64,000 nt of DNA, taken from NCBI RefSeq assembly GCF_010729485.1, contig NZ_AP022609.1:682001-746000 (forward strand). Direction: 5' to 3'. Source of the stretch: Mycolicibacter hiberniae (lineage in GTDB: Bacteria; Actinomycetota; Actinomycetes; Mycobacteriales; Mycobacteriaceae). Both the position numbers and the translations under genes were made by a program. Under the pieces are notes generated by a model that worked only from the letters and a program-made list of their open reading frames with translations, did no database searches and had not been told where the DNA came from. This document shows, in pieces, positions 53,099 through 63,463 of this stretch. Each line of letters begins with the position of its first letter. Position 1 is the stretch's first letter.

Positions 53099-53485
53099 AT
53101 GTTCGCCAATGTCGGCTGGGGCGAGATGCTGGTCCTGGTGGTGCTCGGGCTGGTGATCCTGGGACCCGAGCGGCTCCCCGGAGCCATCCGCTGGACCGCC
53201 GGCGCACTGCGCCAGGCCCGTGATTACGTCACCAACGCCACTGAGCAGCTGCGCGAAGAGATCGGGCCGGAGTTCGACGACCTGAGGGCACCGCTGAGCG
53301 AGCTGCAGAAACTGCGCGGCATGACACCGCGCACCGCACTGACCCGGCATCTGCTCGACGGGGACGATTCGCTGTTCACCGCCGTCGGTGCGCTGGCCGC
53401 CGAGCCACGCCCGGCGCCGCCGGCACCGGCGATGGTGGTTCCCGAGCCGGGTGCACCGGCGCCCTTCGACACCGACGCCACCTAG
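53099..53485 (+). CDS. tatB: Sec-independent translocase component TatB
   Basis: 128 residues from ATG 53099. The N-terminal membrane helix [23 protein letters not shown] contains the Glu8 and the Gly-Pro hinge (GPERLP) of TatB; an amphipathic helix [20 protein letters not shown] follows. The C-terminal tail is Pro/Ala-rich and disordered. It forms the twin-arginine substrate receptor with TatC. It is 12 bp after htrA, so the two are likely co-transcribed. Confidence 0.94.
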   Translation: MFANVGWGEMLVLVVLGLVILGPERLPGAIRWTAGALRQARDYVTNATEQLREEIGPEFDDLRAPLSELQKLRGMTPRTALTRHLLDGDDSLFTAVGALAAEPRPAPPAPAMVVPEPGAPAPFDTDAT

Positions 53486-53512
53486 GGCCTTAGCAGCCCA
53501 GCGGCGATCGGA

Positions 53513-54667
53513 TCAGCGGCGGGGGGCCCCGGTGTCCAGGCCCAGCGACATTCCGACCAGCCCGCGCCGGCGCGTGGCCAGCTGATCGGCGATCCGGCGC
53601 AGCTCCCGGCCCGCCGGCGAGTCCGGCGACAGCACCACCGGGGAGCCGGAGTCGCCGCCGGTCACCATCTCGGTGTCGATCGGCACCTGGCCCAGCAGGG
53701 GAACCTCGCGGCCCATGGCCCGGGTCAGCCGCTCGGCGACCCGCTCGCCGCCGCCCTCGCCGAACAGGTGCATGGTGGACCCGTCCGGCATGGCCAGCCC
53801 GGCCATGTTCTCCACCACCCCGACCACTTGCTGGCGGGTCTGCAGGGCGATCGCCCCGGCCCGCTCGGCGACCTCCGCGGCCGCCTGCTGCGGGGTGGTC
53901 ACCACCAGGATCTCGGCGGAGGGCACCAGCTGCGCCACCGAGATCGCGATGTCGCCGGTGCCCGGCGGCAGATCCAGCAGCAGCACGTCCAGGTCGCCCC
54001 AGTAGACGTCGGCGAGGAACTGCTGCAGGGCCCGGTGCAGCATCGGGCCACGCCACACCACCGGCGTGTTGCCCTGGGTGAACATCGCGATCGAGATCAC
54101 CTTCACGCCGTAGCCGATCGGCGGCATGATCATCGAGTCGACCTGCGTCGGCAGGGCGGTGACGCCCATCATCCGGGGCACCGAGTGGCCGTAGATGTCG
54201 GCGTCGACCACCCCGACCGCCAGACCGCGTTCGGCCAGCGCAACCGCGAGGTTGACGGTGACACTGGACTTGCCCACCCCGCCCTTCCCCGAGGCGATCG
54301 CGTAGACCTTGGTCAGCGAACCCGGTTGGGCGAAGGGAATGACCGGCTCGCGGGCGTCGCCGCGCAACTGCTTGCGCAACTCGGCGCGCTGCTCGTCGCT
54401 GAAGACGTCCAGGCTGACCGTCACCGGGCCGGTGCCGGGCACGTCGTTGACCGCCGCGGTCACCATGTTGGTGATCTCGGACTTCATCGGACAGCCGGCG
54501 ATGGTCAGGTAGATCGTGACGTGGACGCTGTGGTCTGCCGCGATCTCGATGCTCTTGACCATGCCCAGATCGGTGATCGGACGCCGGATGTCGGGGTCGA
54601 GCACGGTGCCCAACGCTGCGTAGATCGCGTCGTGCAGGGCTGCGGTGTCATCCTGGTTCTCGGGCAT
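53513..54667 (-). CDS. mrp: Fe-S cluster carrier ATPase Mrp/ApbC
   Basis: 384 residues from ATG 54667 (M. tuberculosis 390). An N-terminal MIP18/DUF59 domain (1-90; DPDIRRPITDLGMVKSI) is followed by a P-loop domain with deviant Walker A GKGGVGKS (127-134), the switch I DADIYGHSVPRM and the DLPPGTGD motif. It lacks the CxxC of other ApbC proteins: I see one Cys, residue 59, in the N-domain (IAGCPM). It probably transfers Fe-S clusters or handles a related cargo. It is convergent with tatB. Confidence 0.93.
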   Translation of the reverse strand: MPENQDDTAALHDAIYAALGTVLDPDIRRPITDLGMVKSIEIAADHSVHVTIYLTIAGCPMKSEITNMVTAAVNDVPGTGPVTVSLDVFSDEQRAELRKQLRGDAREPVIPFAQPGSLTKVYAIASGKGGVGKSSVTVNLAVALAERGLAVGVVDADIYGHSVPRMMGVTALPTQVDSMIMPPIGYGVKVISIAMFTQGNTPVVWRGPMLHRALQQFLADVYWGDLDVLLLDLPPGTGDIAISVAQLVPSAEILVVTTPQQAAAEVAERAGAIALQTRQQVVGVVENMAGLAMPDGSTMHLFGEGGGERVAERLTRAMGREVPLLGQVPIDTEMVTGGDSGSPVVLSPDSPAGRELRRIADQLATRRRGLVGMSLGLDTGAPRR

Positions 54668-54675
54668 CGCAACCG

Positions 54676-54681
54676 AGTCTA
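54676..54681 (-). promoter_or_regulatory. -10 box of mrp, leaderless
   Basis: TAGACT on the minus strand, 8 nt, then ATG 54667. Confidence 0.5.
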
Positions 54682-54716
54682 AGGCAGTGCGGCGAGGTGC
54701 CGGCCTGCGCTGTCGG

Positions 54717-56024
54717 TCAGGCCGGCGGCAATGCCTGGGGCCCGCCCGGCGGGATGCCGGGGAACACCGGAGCCGGCTGTGCCGGGGCCGGCTGATCCGG
54801 GGAATCCGGCGGCAGCGGTGCGACCGCATAGGGCGGCATCGGCGCGGGCGCGGCCGGTGGGGCTTCCGGGGGCGCGAACGGGAACGGGGGCAGCCCGTTG
54901 GGCGGGGCCGGCGCGGCCGCCGGGGCCGGGGCTGCTTGCGGCTCCAGACAGATCATCCGGCAGGCCGCCGAGGGACGCGGCAGCTGCTGCTCGGGGGAGG
55001 TCATCCACGGCTGGAGCCAGGGCAGGTTGGCCAGCTGCGTCTCCATGCTCGGCTGACCCAGGTCGATCAGCGCGGAGCCCGCGGTGCGGTCGACGTGCGA
55101 CATGCCGTGCAAGGCCAGCGATTCCGGCCCGAGTCCCTCGGGGTGTTCCAGGTGCTCGAGGTGCAGGTCGGCGATCGGCGGGGCCGGGCCGACGATCGGC
55201 GGCAGGTCGACCGGGGCCACCCCGGTGGCGTAGGCCGCCGCCCAGCCCATCACGTTCTCCGCGTAGGCCATCGAATTGTTGTAGCGCAGGATGGCGGTCA
55301 GAACCTGCGACTGCTCGCGCAGGTTCAGCCCACCACTGCACAGATACCGGGCTGCCGCCAGCGTCGCGTCATAGACGTTCTGGGGGTCCGCACGTCCGTC
55401 GCCGTCGCCGTCGGCGGCATAGCGCGACCAGGTGCCGGGCAGGAACTGCATCGGTCCCAGGGCGCGGGCATAGACCACCCGGCCGGGCGCGCTGCTGGCC
55501 ACGATGATTTCGTTGCCGGGCAGGGTGCCGTCCAGCGCAGGCCCGTAGATCGGCTGCAGCACATTGCCCCGGGCATCGGTGGCCCCGCCGTTGGCGTGGC
55601 CGGACTCGATGCGCCCGATCCCGGCGAGCAGGTTCCAGCTGACCCCGCACTCGGGTGCGGCGACCGACATCTGGTGCTCGGCGTTGCGGTAGGCGGCCAA
55701 GGCGGTCTGGGGGATCCCGAGGGTGCCCGGTGCGTAGACGACGGCCGCCGGCGGCGCCGACGGGGCTCCGGCGGCCACGCGCAGGGCGGCCGGCGGGCGG
55801 TGCACCGCGACGACGGCGGGCCCCGACGAGCGCCCGGCCGACGAGGTGTTCACCGACGCTGCCAGTGGGGTAACCGCGGTGTTGCGCAGCGGTAGCGAGG
55901 TCGAGGGGGAGCGGGGTGTGGCGCCCACGGCGCCGGCGAACACCAGCGGGGTGATGAACATCAGGCCGAACGCCGGCCGCAGGGCCGCACGCGCGGCTCG
56001 GCGCACTTTGGCGCCACGGGACAC
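54717..56024 (-). CDS. Membrane-anchored or secreted lytic transglycosylase-like protein (Rv1230c-like)
   Basis: 435 residues from GTG 56024; GTG 56054 would add ten residues. A signal/anchor (residues about 6-31) is followed by an MltB-like (SLT_2) domain: CGVSWNLLAGIGRIESGHAN (catalytic Glu in IGRIESGH), ARALGPMQFLPGTWSRYAAD and DATLAAARYLCSGG, with ILRYNNSMAYAENVMGW. The tail is very Pro/Ala-rich (residues 340-435). The enzyme would cleave the MurNAc-GlcNAc bond of peptidoglycan by transglycosylation. The Glu and GPMQF motifs support activity. Confidence 0.87.
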   Translation of the reverse strand: MSRGAKVRRAARAALRPAFGLMFITPLVFAGAVGATPRSPSTSLPLRNTAVTPLAASVNTSSAGRSSGPAVVAVHRPPAALRVAAGAPSAPPAAVVYAPGTLGIPQTALAAYRNAEHQMSVAAPECGVSWNLLAGIGRIESGHANGGATDARGNVLQPIYGPALDGTLPGNEIIVASSAPGRVVYARALGPMQFLPGTWSRYAADGDGDGRADPQNVYDATLAAARYLCSGGLNLREQSQVLTAILRYNNSMAYAENVMGWAAAYATGVAPVDLPPIVGPAPPIADLHLEHLEHPEGLGPESLALHGMSHVDRTAGSALIDLGQPSMETQLANLPWLQPWMTSPEQQLPRPSAACRMICLEPQAAPAPAAAPAPPNGLPPFPFAPPEAPPAAPAPMPPYAVAPLPPDSPDQPAPAQPAPVFPGIPPGGPQALPPA

Positions 56025-56145
56025 GCGTTCCCCTGCGCCGCCCCCTTTTAGCACTCGACCGTCCCTAAATTCGCTGTGGTGATACCGCTCGCGCTTCGTG
56101 AACTAGGTCACCATACCCAACGTCGGTCCTGCTGGTGACCGTTAT

Positions 56146-56171
56146 ATGGTCCGCGTCCCCAGGCGGACCAT
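56146..56171. terminator. Hairpin downstream of the DUF1003 gene
   Basis: ATGGTCCGC (56146-56154), 8-nt loop, GCGGACCAT (56163-56171), a perfect 9-bp stem 13 nt beyond the minus-strand stop at 56184. It would end the MgtE_N/CBS-DUF1003 operon. No T tract. Confidence 0.5.
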
Positions 56172-56183
56172 CCCGGGCACCGG

Positions 56184-56681
56184 CTACGGCGCGCCTGGGT
56201 CGGGCGCCGGCCGCAGCGCTTCGAGCAGTTCCCGGAGCCGCTCGAGTTCGTGGTGCAGGTAGTCGCGGGTGGCCACCTCGCCGACCGCCAACCGCAGCGA
56301 CGCCAGTTCCCGGGCCAGGTACTCGGTGTCGGCTTTGGTCTGGGCGGCGCGCCGGCGGTCCTCGTCCAGGCTGACCCGGTCGCGGTTCTCCTGCCGGTTC
56401 TGGGCCAGCAGGATCAGCGGCGCGGCGTAGGCGGCCTGCGTGGAAAATGCCAGGTTGAGCAGGATGAACGGGTAGGGGTCCCACTCCAGGCGGACCGCGT
56501 AGACGTTCAGCAGGATCCAGGCCACCACGATCAGGGTCTGGATGGCCAGGTAGCGCCCGGTGCCGAAGAACCGCGCCACCGACTCGGTGAAGCGGCCCAG
56601 CGCGTCGGGATCGAGCTGGAAGCTGGGCAGCCGTGAGGTGCGGGGAGTGGAGAGACGCTGCGATGACGAGCGGTCGGTCAC
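56184..56681 (-). CDS. DUF1003 membrane protein
   Basis: 165 residues from GTG 56681, which overlaps the preceding stop as GTGA. Two closely spaced membrane helices (FFGTGRYLAIQTLIVVAWILLNVY and YPFILLNLAFSTQAAYAAPLILLA) are followed by NRQENRDRVSLDEDRR and a long amphipathic helix. This is the DUF1003 signature. The function is unknown; the operon link to an MgtE_N/CBS protein suggests a role with divalent cations or mechanosensing, as an inference. Confidence 0.88.
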   Translation of the reverse strand: MTDRSSSQRLSTPRTSRLPSFQLDPDALGRFTESVARFFGTGRYLAIQTLIVVAWILLNVYAVRLEWDPYPFILLNLAFSTQAAYAAPLILLAQNRQENRDRVSLDEDRRRAAQTKADTEYLARELASLRLAVGEVATRDYLHHELERLRELLEALRPAPDPGAP

Positions 56682-57976
56682 GACGGCCTCCCGGCGAGTT
56701 TCGGTCCCAGATCCGGCTCGGGCGTTTCGCGCCAATCGGCGGGCAGCAGGTGATCGAGCACGTCGTCGACCGTCACCGCGCCCAGCAGGTGGTTCTGTTC
56801 GTCGAGCACCGGTCCGCAGACCAGGTTGTAAGCCGCGAAGTAGCGGGTCAGCTCGGCCAGCGAGACCTCGGGGTTCAAGGCCGGCAGATCAGAGTCGACG
56901 AATCCGCCGATGAGTTCTGCGGGGGGAACCCGCAGCAGTCGCTGCAGCGGGACAGAGCCCAGGTAGCGGCCGGTCGGGGTGGCGGTGGGAGCTCGCGTCA
57001 CGAACACCAGCGACGACAGCGCCGGGGTCAGGTCGGGATCGCGCACCCGGGCCAGCGCCTCGGCGACCGAGGTGTCAGGGGTGAGCACCACGGGGTTGGA
57101 GGTCATCAGGCCGCCCGCGGTGTCGGGGGAGTGCTCCAGCAGGCGGCGCACCGGATTGGAGTCATCGGGGTCCATCCGCGCCAGCAGTGTCTCGGCCTCG
57201 GTCGGGTTCATCACGCCGAGCAGGTCCGCGGCGTCGTCGGGGTCCATCTCCTCGAGGACGTCGGCGGCCCGATCGGTGCCCAGCTGGGCGAGCACCACGG
57301 CCTGCCGTTCTTCGGGCAGCTCCTGCAGGATGTCGGCCAGGCGTGCGTTGTCCAGGGCGTTGAAGACTTCGTAGCGGCGTTTGGGCGGCAGCTCGCGGAT
57401 GGCGTCGGCGACTTCGATCGGCCGCCAGCCCTCGAACTGCGCCAGCAGCTGCGCCACTTCCTGCCCGGGCATCGCCAGCGCAGACGGGGTCAGGCCCTGC
57501 ACGTTGTGCCAGTCCACGATGTGCACCGCGGCGCGCCGGCCCAGCCGCCGGGAGTGTCGCACCGCCACCCGCGTCACCAGCCAGTCCCGCGTGCGGCTCT
57601 GCTCGATGGCCAAGTCGGCGATCGTGACATCGACGCCGGCCAGTTCCGGCAGCTCGGGGTCGTTGACCCGGACCTTGGTGTCGAGCACCTGACCGAGCAC
57701 CAGTGCCTCGCCGGGGCGCTGGTTGAACTTGCGCAGCGACACGGTTCCGGTGTTGAGGGTGACGGCGTTGGGTTCGATCGAGGCGACCCGCAGAATCGGT
57801 ACGAATATCCTTCTGCGGGTAGGTAGTTCGACAACAAGTCCCAGGACACGGGGCTGCTGGCGAACGATGCTGAGACTGACCACCACGTCGCGGACCTTCC
57901 CGACGGATTCGCCGAACGGGCCCAGTACCAGCATCCGCGCGAGCCGCGCTGCATAAACCCTGTTGCTCGACGCCAT
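56678..57976 (-). CDS. MgtE_N and CBS domain protein without membrane part (Rv1232c-like)
   Basis: 432 residues from ATG 57976. The N-terminal 1-150 look like two PRC-barrel-type domains (MLVLGPFGESVGKVRDVVVS...). Then comes the MgtE N-domain with helical repeats EVADAIRELPPKRRYEVFNAL and ILQELPEERQAVVLAQLGTD, and a CBS pair (VVLTPDTSVAEALARVRDPD and GPVLDEQNHLLGAVTVDDVLDHL). It lacks the transmembrane MgtE part. It may sense Mg2+ and regulate a partner, perhaps the DUF1003 protein. Confidence 0.88.
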   Translation of the reverse strand: MASSNRVYAARLARMLVLGPFGESVGKVRDVVVSLSIVRQQPRVLGLVVELPTRRRIFVPILRVASIEPNAVTLNTGTVSLRKFNQRPGEALVLGQVLDTKVRVNDPELPELAGVDVTIADLAIEQSRTRDWLVTRVAVRHSRRLGRRAAVHIVDWHNVQGLTPSALAMPGQEVAQLLAQFEGWRPIEVADAIRELPPKRRYEVFNALDNARLADILQELPEERQAVVLAQLGTDRAADVLEEMDPDDAADLLGVMNPTEAETLLARMDPDDSNPVRRLLEHSPDTAGGLMTSNPVVLTPDTSVAEALARVRDPDLTPALSSLVFVTRAPTATPTGRYLGSVPLQRLLRVPPAELIGGFVDSDLPALNPEVSLAELTRYFAAYNLVCGPVLDEQNHLLGAVTVDDVLDHLLPADWRETPEPDLGPKLAGRPS

Positions 57977-57983
57977 GATTGAA

Positions 57984-57989
57984 AGGGTA
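57984..57989 (-). promoter_or_regulatory. -10 box of the MgtE_N/CBS gene, leaderless
   Basis: TACCCT on the minus strand, 7 nt, then ATG 57976. Confidence 0.55.
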
Positions 57990-58000
57990 GGAGTATTTAG

Positions 58001-58969
58001 GTGACCAACGCGTATCGCCCCCGCCGTACCTGCCTGTCCGTACCGGGCAGCAGCCAGAAGATGATCGACAAAGCCAAGGGCCTGCCCGCCGACCAGGTCT
58101 TTCTCGATCTGGAGGACGCGGTCGCCCCAGCGGCCAAAGACCAGGCCCGGACCCTGGTGGCCGAAGCGCTGACCGAGACCGACTGGACGGCTCCGTTGCT
58201 GGGCGTTCGGGTCAACGACTGGACCACACCGTGGACCCATGCCGACCTGATCGAGGTGGTCTCGGCGGTCGGTGCCGCCGGTACCCGGCTGGATGTCGTC
58301 GTACTGCCCAAGGTGTCCGATGCCTCGCACGTGCAGGCGCTGGATCTGCTGCTCACCCAGCTGGAGACCGTCCACGGTCTGCCGGTCGGCCAGATCGGCA
58401 TCGACGCCCAGATCGAGGACGCCCGCGGCCTGACCAACATCAACGCGATTGCCGCAGCGCCCCGGGTGCAGGCATTGGTGCTCGGACCGGCCGACCTGAT
58501 GGCCAGCCTCAACACCCGGACCCTGGAGGTCGGCGAGCAGCCCGAGGGCTACACCGAGGGCGACGCCTACCACCATGTGCTGATGACGATCCTGGTGGCG
58601 GCGCGCGCGCACGGGATCGCCGCCGTCGACGGGCCGTACCTGAAAGTCCGTGACGTCGAGGCATTCCGGCGGGTGGCGGGCCGCTCGGCCGCCCTCGGTT
58701 TCGACGGCAAATGGGTGCTGCATCCCGACCAGATCGCAGCGGGCAACGAGATCTTCAGTCCGCGTCAGGCCGAGTACGACCACGCCGAGCTGATTCTGGA
58801 GGCCTACGCGTGGCACACCTCGCACGCCGGCGGAGCCCGCGGTGCGGTGATGCTCGGTGACGAGATGCTCGACGAGGCCAGCCGCAAAATGGCGTTGGTG
58901 GTGGCGGGCAAGGGCCGCGCCGCCGGGATGCGCCGCGAGGCGCCGCCGTTCACGCCGCCGTCGGCCTAG
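58001..58969 (+). CDS. HpcH/HpaI-family CoA-ester lyase (CitE/malyl-CoA lyase-like)
   Basis: 322 residues from GTG 58001, with AGGAG 7 nt upstream. TIM-barrel signatures are RRTCLSVPGSSQKMIDKA, VFLDLEDAVAP (Glu and Asp binding Mg), GIDAQIEDARGLTN (second metal site) and FDGKWVLHPDQI, the last binding the CoA part. The length matches L-malyl-CoA/beta-methylmalyl-CoA lyase (Mcl) better than the short CitE proteins. It would cleave or form (beta-methyl)malyl-CoA; the substrate is unproved. It is not at this place in M. tuberculosis as I recall. Confidence 0.88.
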   Translation: MTNAYRPRRTCLSVPGSSQKMIDKAKGLPADQVFLDLEDAVAPAAKDQARTLVAEALTETDWTAPLLGVRVNDWTTPWTHADLIEVVSAVGAAGTRLDVVVLPKVSDASHVQALDLLLTQLETVHGLPVGQIGIDAQIEDARGLTNINAIAAAPRVQALVLGPADLMASLNTRTLEVGEQPEGYTEGDAYHHVLMTILVAARAHGIAAVDGPYLKVRDVEAFRRVAGRSAALGFDGKWVLHPDQIAAGNEIFSPRQAEYDHAELILEAYAWHTSHAGGARGAVMLGDEMLDEASRKMALVVAGKGRAAGMRREAPPFTPPSA

Positions 58970-59035
58970 CGGCGATCGCGAGCGCGGCGCAGCCGGGCGC
59001 GGCGGGTCGCCGCCGTCGGCCTAGCGGCGATCGCG
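58953..59035. repeat. 28-bp perfect direct repeat at the 3' end of the lyase gene
   Basis: CGCCGCCGTCGGCCTAGCGGCGATCGCG occurs at 58953-58980 and again at 59008-59035 (quoted as a landmark by its core GGCCTAGCGGCGATCGCG). The first copy contains the last codons and the TAG of the lyase gene; the second abuts the TAG of the convergent DUF4190 gene at 59037. The offset is 55 bp. Confidence 0.85.
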
Positions 59036-59036
59036 G

Positions 59037-59657
59037 CTAGTTCAGGGCGATCATCGCCAGGACGAACGAGAGCATCATCGCCACGCCGGCGATCGAGGTG
59101 CCGGCCACCGCCAGGCCGTGCCCAGCCTCACCGGTCGACCTGATCTGGTTCAGCGCGACAACTCCCACGATGACCCCGGCCAGAGCCAGCGGCCAGAACA
59201 CCAGTCCGAGCAGGGCCAGCACCAGGGAGGTGACGGCCAGGACGTTGGTCTTCTGCGCCTGGCCCGGAAGGGGGTAGCCGCCGGGATACGGCGCGCCATA
59301 ACCCGCCGGCGGGTAACCCGGGGCGTAGCCCGGCGGCGGGTAACCCGGGGCGTAGCCCGGAGGCGGGTACTCGCCCGGCGCGGGCGGTGGGGGAGGCAGA
59401 TAACCGCCGGGCGGCAGGTAGTTGCCGGGCGGCGGCGCAGCCGGATAGCCGCTGGTAGGCGGGGGTGGCGGGAAGCCGCCGCCGGCCGGGGGTGGCGGGA
59501 ATCCGGGCGCGGGGTACGCCGGCCCGGGGGGATAGCCCTCGAAGCCCGACGGGTAAGCCCAGCCGCCCTGATCGGGCCCGACAGCACCCGGGTTGGCCCA
59601 GGGCTGGTCAGGATTGCCTCGTGGATTCTGTTCAGAATCCCCGCCGGGAGCTGTCAT
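59037..59657 (-). CDS. Pro/Gly/Tyr-rich DUF4190 membrane protein (Rv1233c-like)
   Basis: 206 residues from ATG 59657. Residues 1-125 are low complexity, with many PPPG/GYPP units; a 9-residue unit (GYPPPGYAP) repeats in tandem. The C-terminal 75 residues have two membrane helices (VLAVTSLVLALLGLVFWPLALAGVIVGVVAL and GLAVAGTSIAGVAMMLSFVLAMI) with the DUF4190 N-Q-I-R...G-x-G-x-A-x-A-G loop (LNQIRSTGEAGHGLAVAG). The function is unknown; the tail may bind cell-envelope partners. Confidence 0.88.
   Translation of the reverse strand: MTAPGGDSEQNPRGNPDQPWANPGAVGPDQGGWAYPSGFEGYPPGPAYPAPGFPPPPAGGGFPPPPPTSGYPAAPPPGNYLPPGGYLPPPPPAPGEYPPPGYAPGYPPPGYAPGYPPAGYGAPYPGGYPLPGQAQKTNVLAVTSLVLALLGLVFWPLALAGVIVGVVALNQIRSTGEAGHGLAVAGTSIAGVAMMLSFVLAMIALN
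59308..59370 (-). repeat. 27-bp tandem repeat in the DUF4190 gene
   Basis: Two full copies (59308-59334, 59335-59361) plus a partial copy, period 27 bp or nine codons. The unit encodes GYPPPGYAP-type peptide. It lies in the Pro-rich part of the coding region. Confidence 0.75.
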
Positions 59658-59664
59658 GCTGTTC

Positions 59665-59670
59665 AACCTA
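59665..59670 (-). promoter_or_regulatory. -10 box of the DUF4190 gene, leaderless
   Basis: TAGGTT on the minus strand, 7 nt, then ATG 59657. Confidence 0.55.
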
Positions 59671-59735
59671 GCCGATGCGCCGCGACCGGCTTGTCGTCCG
59701 ACAGCCGCTTCTCGGGGCGAGGAGAGAGAATTCCC

Positions 59736-60263
59736 ATGACCAGCCCCTTCCAGCCTGGACAGCGTCCCGATCCGCTCGGCGCGGCCGGAGCGCCCGCTCG
59801 TCGTGATCCGGCCCGGCTGCCGACGCCGCCGAAAGGCTGGCCGATCGGGTCGTACCCGACCTACGCCGAGGCGCAGCGAGCGGTGGACTATTTGTCCGAT
59901 CAGGAGTTCCCCGTCCACCAGGTGACCATTGTCGGCGTCGACCTCATGCAGGTCGAGCGGGTCACCGGCCGGCTCACCTGGCCCAAGGTGCTCGGCGGCG
60001 GGGTGTTGAGCGGCGCCTGGCTGGGTCTGTTCATCGGCCTGGTGCTGGGAATCTTCAGCGCCAACCCGACCCAGGCGCTGGTGACGGGTCTGATCGCCGG
60101 GGTGTTCTTCGGCCTCATCACCTCGTCGGTGCCCTACGCGATGGCCCGGGGTACAAGGGACTTCAGCTCCACCATGCAGCTGGTCGCGGGACGCTATGAC
60201 GTGCTGTGCGACCCGCAGAGCGCCGAGCAGGGCCGGGATCTGCTGGCGAAGCTGACGCTGTAG
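59736..60263 (+). CDS. Membrane-associated general-stress-like protein (Rv1234-like)
   Basis: 175 residues, the same length as M. tuberculosis Rv1234; ATG 59736 is preceded by GGCGAGGAGAGAG. Residues 38-70 (IGSYPTYAEAQRAVDYLSDQ...HQVTIVGVDL) form a small alpha/beta domain as in general stress protein 17M. Two membrane helices follow (GGGVLSGAWLGLFIGLVLGIF and ALVTGLIAGVFFGLITSSVPYA), then a terminal segment with YDVLCDP. It lies upstream of the trehalose importer operon on the same strand. The function is unknown. Confidence 0.87.
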   Translation: MTSPFQPGQRPDPLGAAGAPARRDPARLPTPPKGWPIGSYPTYAEAQRAVDYLSDQEFPVHQVTIVGVDLMQVERVTGRLTWPKVLGGGVLSGAWLGLFIGLVLGIFSANPTQALVTGLIAGVFFGLITSSVPYAMARGTRDFSSTMQLVAGRYDVLCDPQSAEQGRDLLAKLTL

Positions 60264-62631
<2,368 letters not shown>

Positions 62632-62635
<4 letters not shown>

Positions 62636-63459
62636 TCGGTCTGCGCCGCCGAACCGCATGGGTCATCATCGACCTGGCTGTGCTGGTCTACGCACTGGTC
62701 CCGGTGTTGTGGATTCTGTCGCTGTCGCTCAAGCCGACCTCAACGGTCAAGGACGGCAGGTTCATTCCCTCGTCGGTGACGCTGGACAACTACCGCGGCA
62801 TCTTTGCCGGTGACGTCTTCGGTTCAGCGCTGATCAACTCGGTGGGCATCGGCCTGATCACCACGGTGATCGCGGTGGTAATCGGGGCGATGGCCGCCTA
62901 CGCGGTGGCTCGCCTGGACTTCCCCGGTAAGCGGTTGCTGGTGGGGGCAGCCCTGCTGATCGCGATGTTTCCCCAGATTTCCCTGGTGACACCGATTTTC
63001 AACATCGAACGCGCCACCGGGCTGTTCGACACCTGGCTGGGCCTGATCATCCCCTACATCACGTTTGCGCTACCGCTGGCGATCTACACGCTGTCGGCGT
63101 TCTTCGCCGAGATCCCGTGGGATCTGGAGAAGGCCGCCAAGATGGACGGCGCCACACCGGGGCAGGCGTTCCGCAAGGTGATCGCGCCGCTGGCGGCGCC
63201 GGGCATCGTCACCGCTGCCATTCTGGTGTTCATCTTCGCGTGGAACGATCTGCTGCTGGCGTTGTCGCTGACGGCCACGAAAGCCTCGGTCACCGCGCCC
63301 GTGGCCATCGCCAATTTCACCGGCAGTTCGCAATTCGAGGAGCCCACCGGATCGATCGCGGCGGGAGCGATGGTGATCACCGTGCCGATCATCGTCTTTG
63401 TTCTAATCTTCCAACGACGGATCGTGGCGGGACTGACCTCCGGCGCGGTGAAGGGATAG
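62632..63459 (+). CDS. sugB: Trehalose ABC transporter permease SugB
   Basis: 275 residues from ATG 62632 (M. tuberculosis 274), MalG-like with six membrane helices. The EAA motif is [30 protein letters not shown]. The C-terminal end [14 protein letters not shown] matches the MalG/AraQ terminal motif. It is followed 4 bp later by sugC. Confidence 0.96.
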
Positions 63460-63463
63460 GCCG

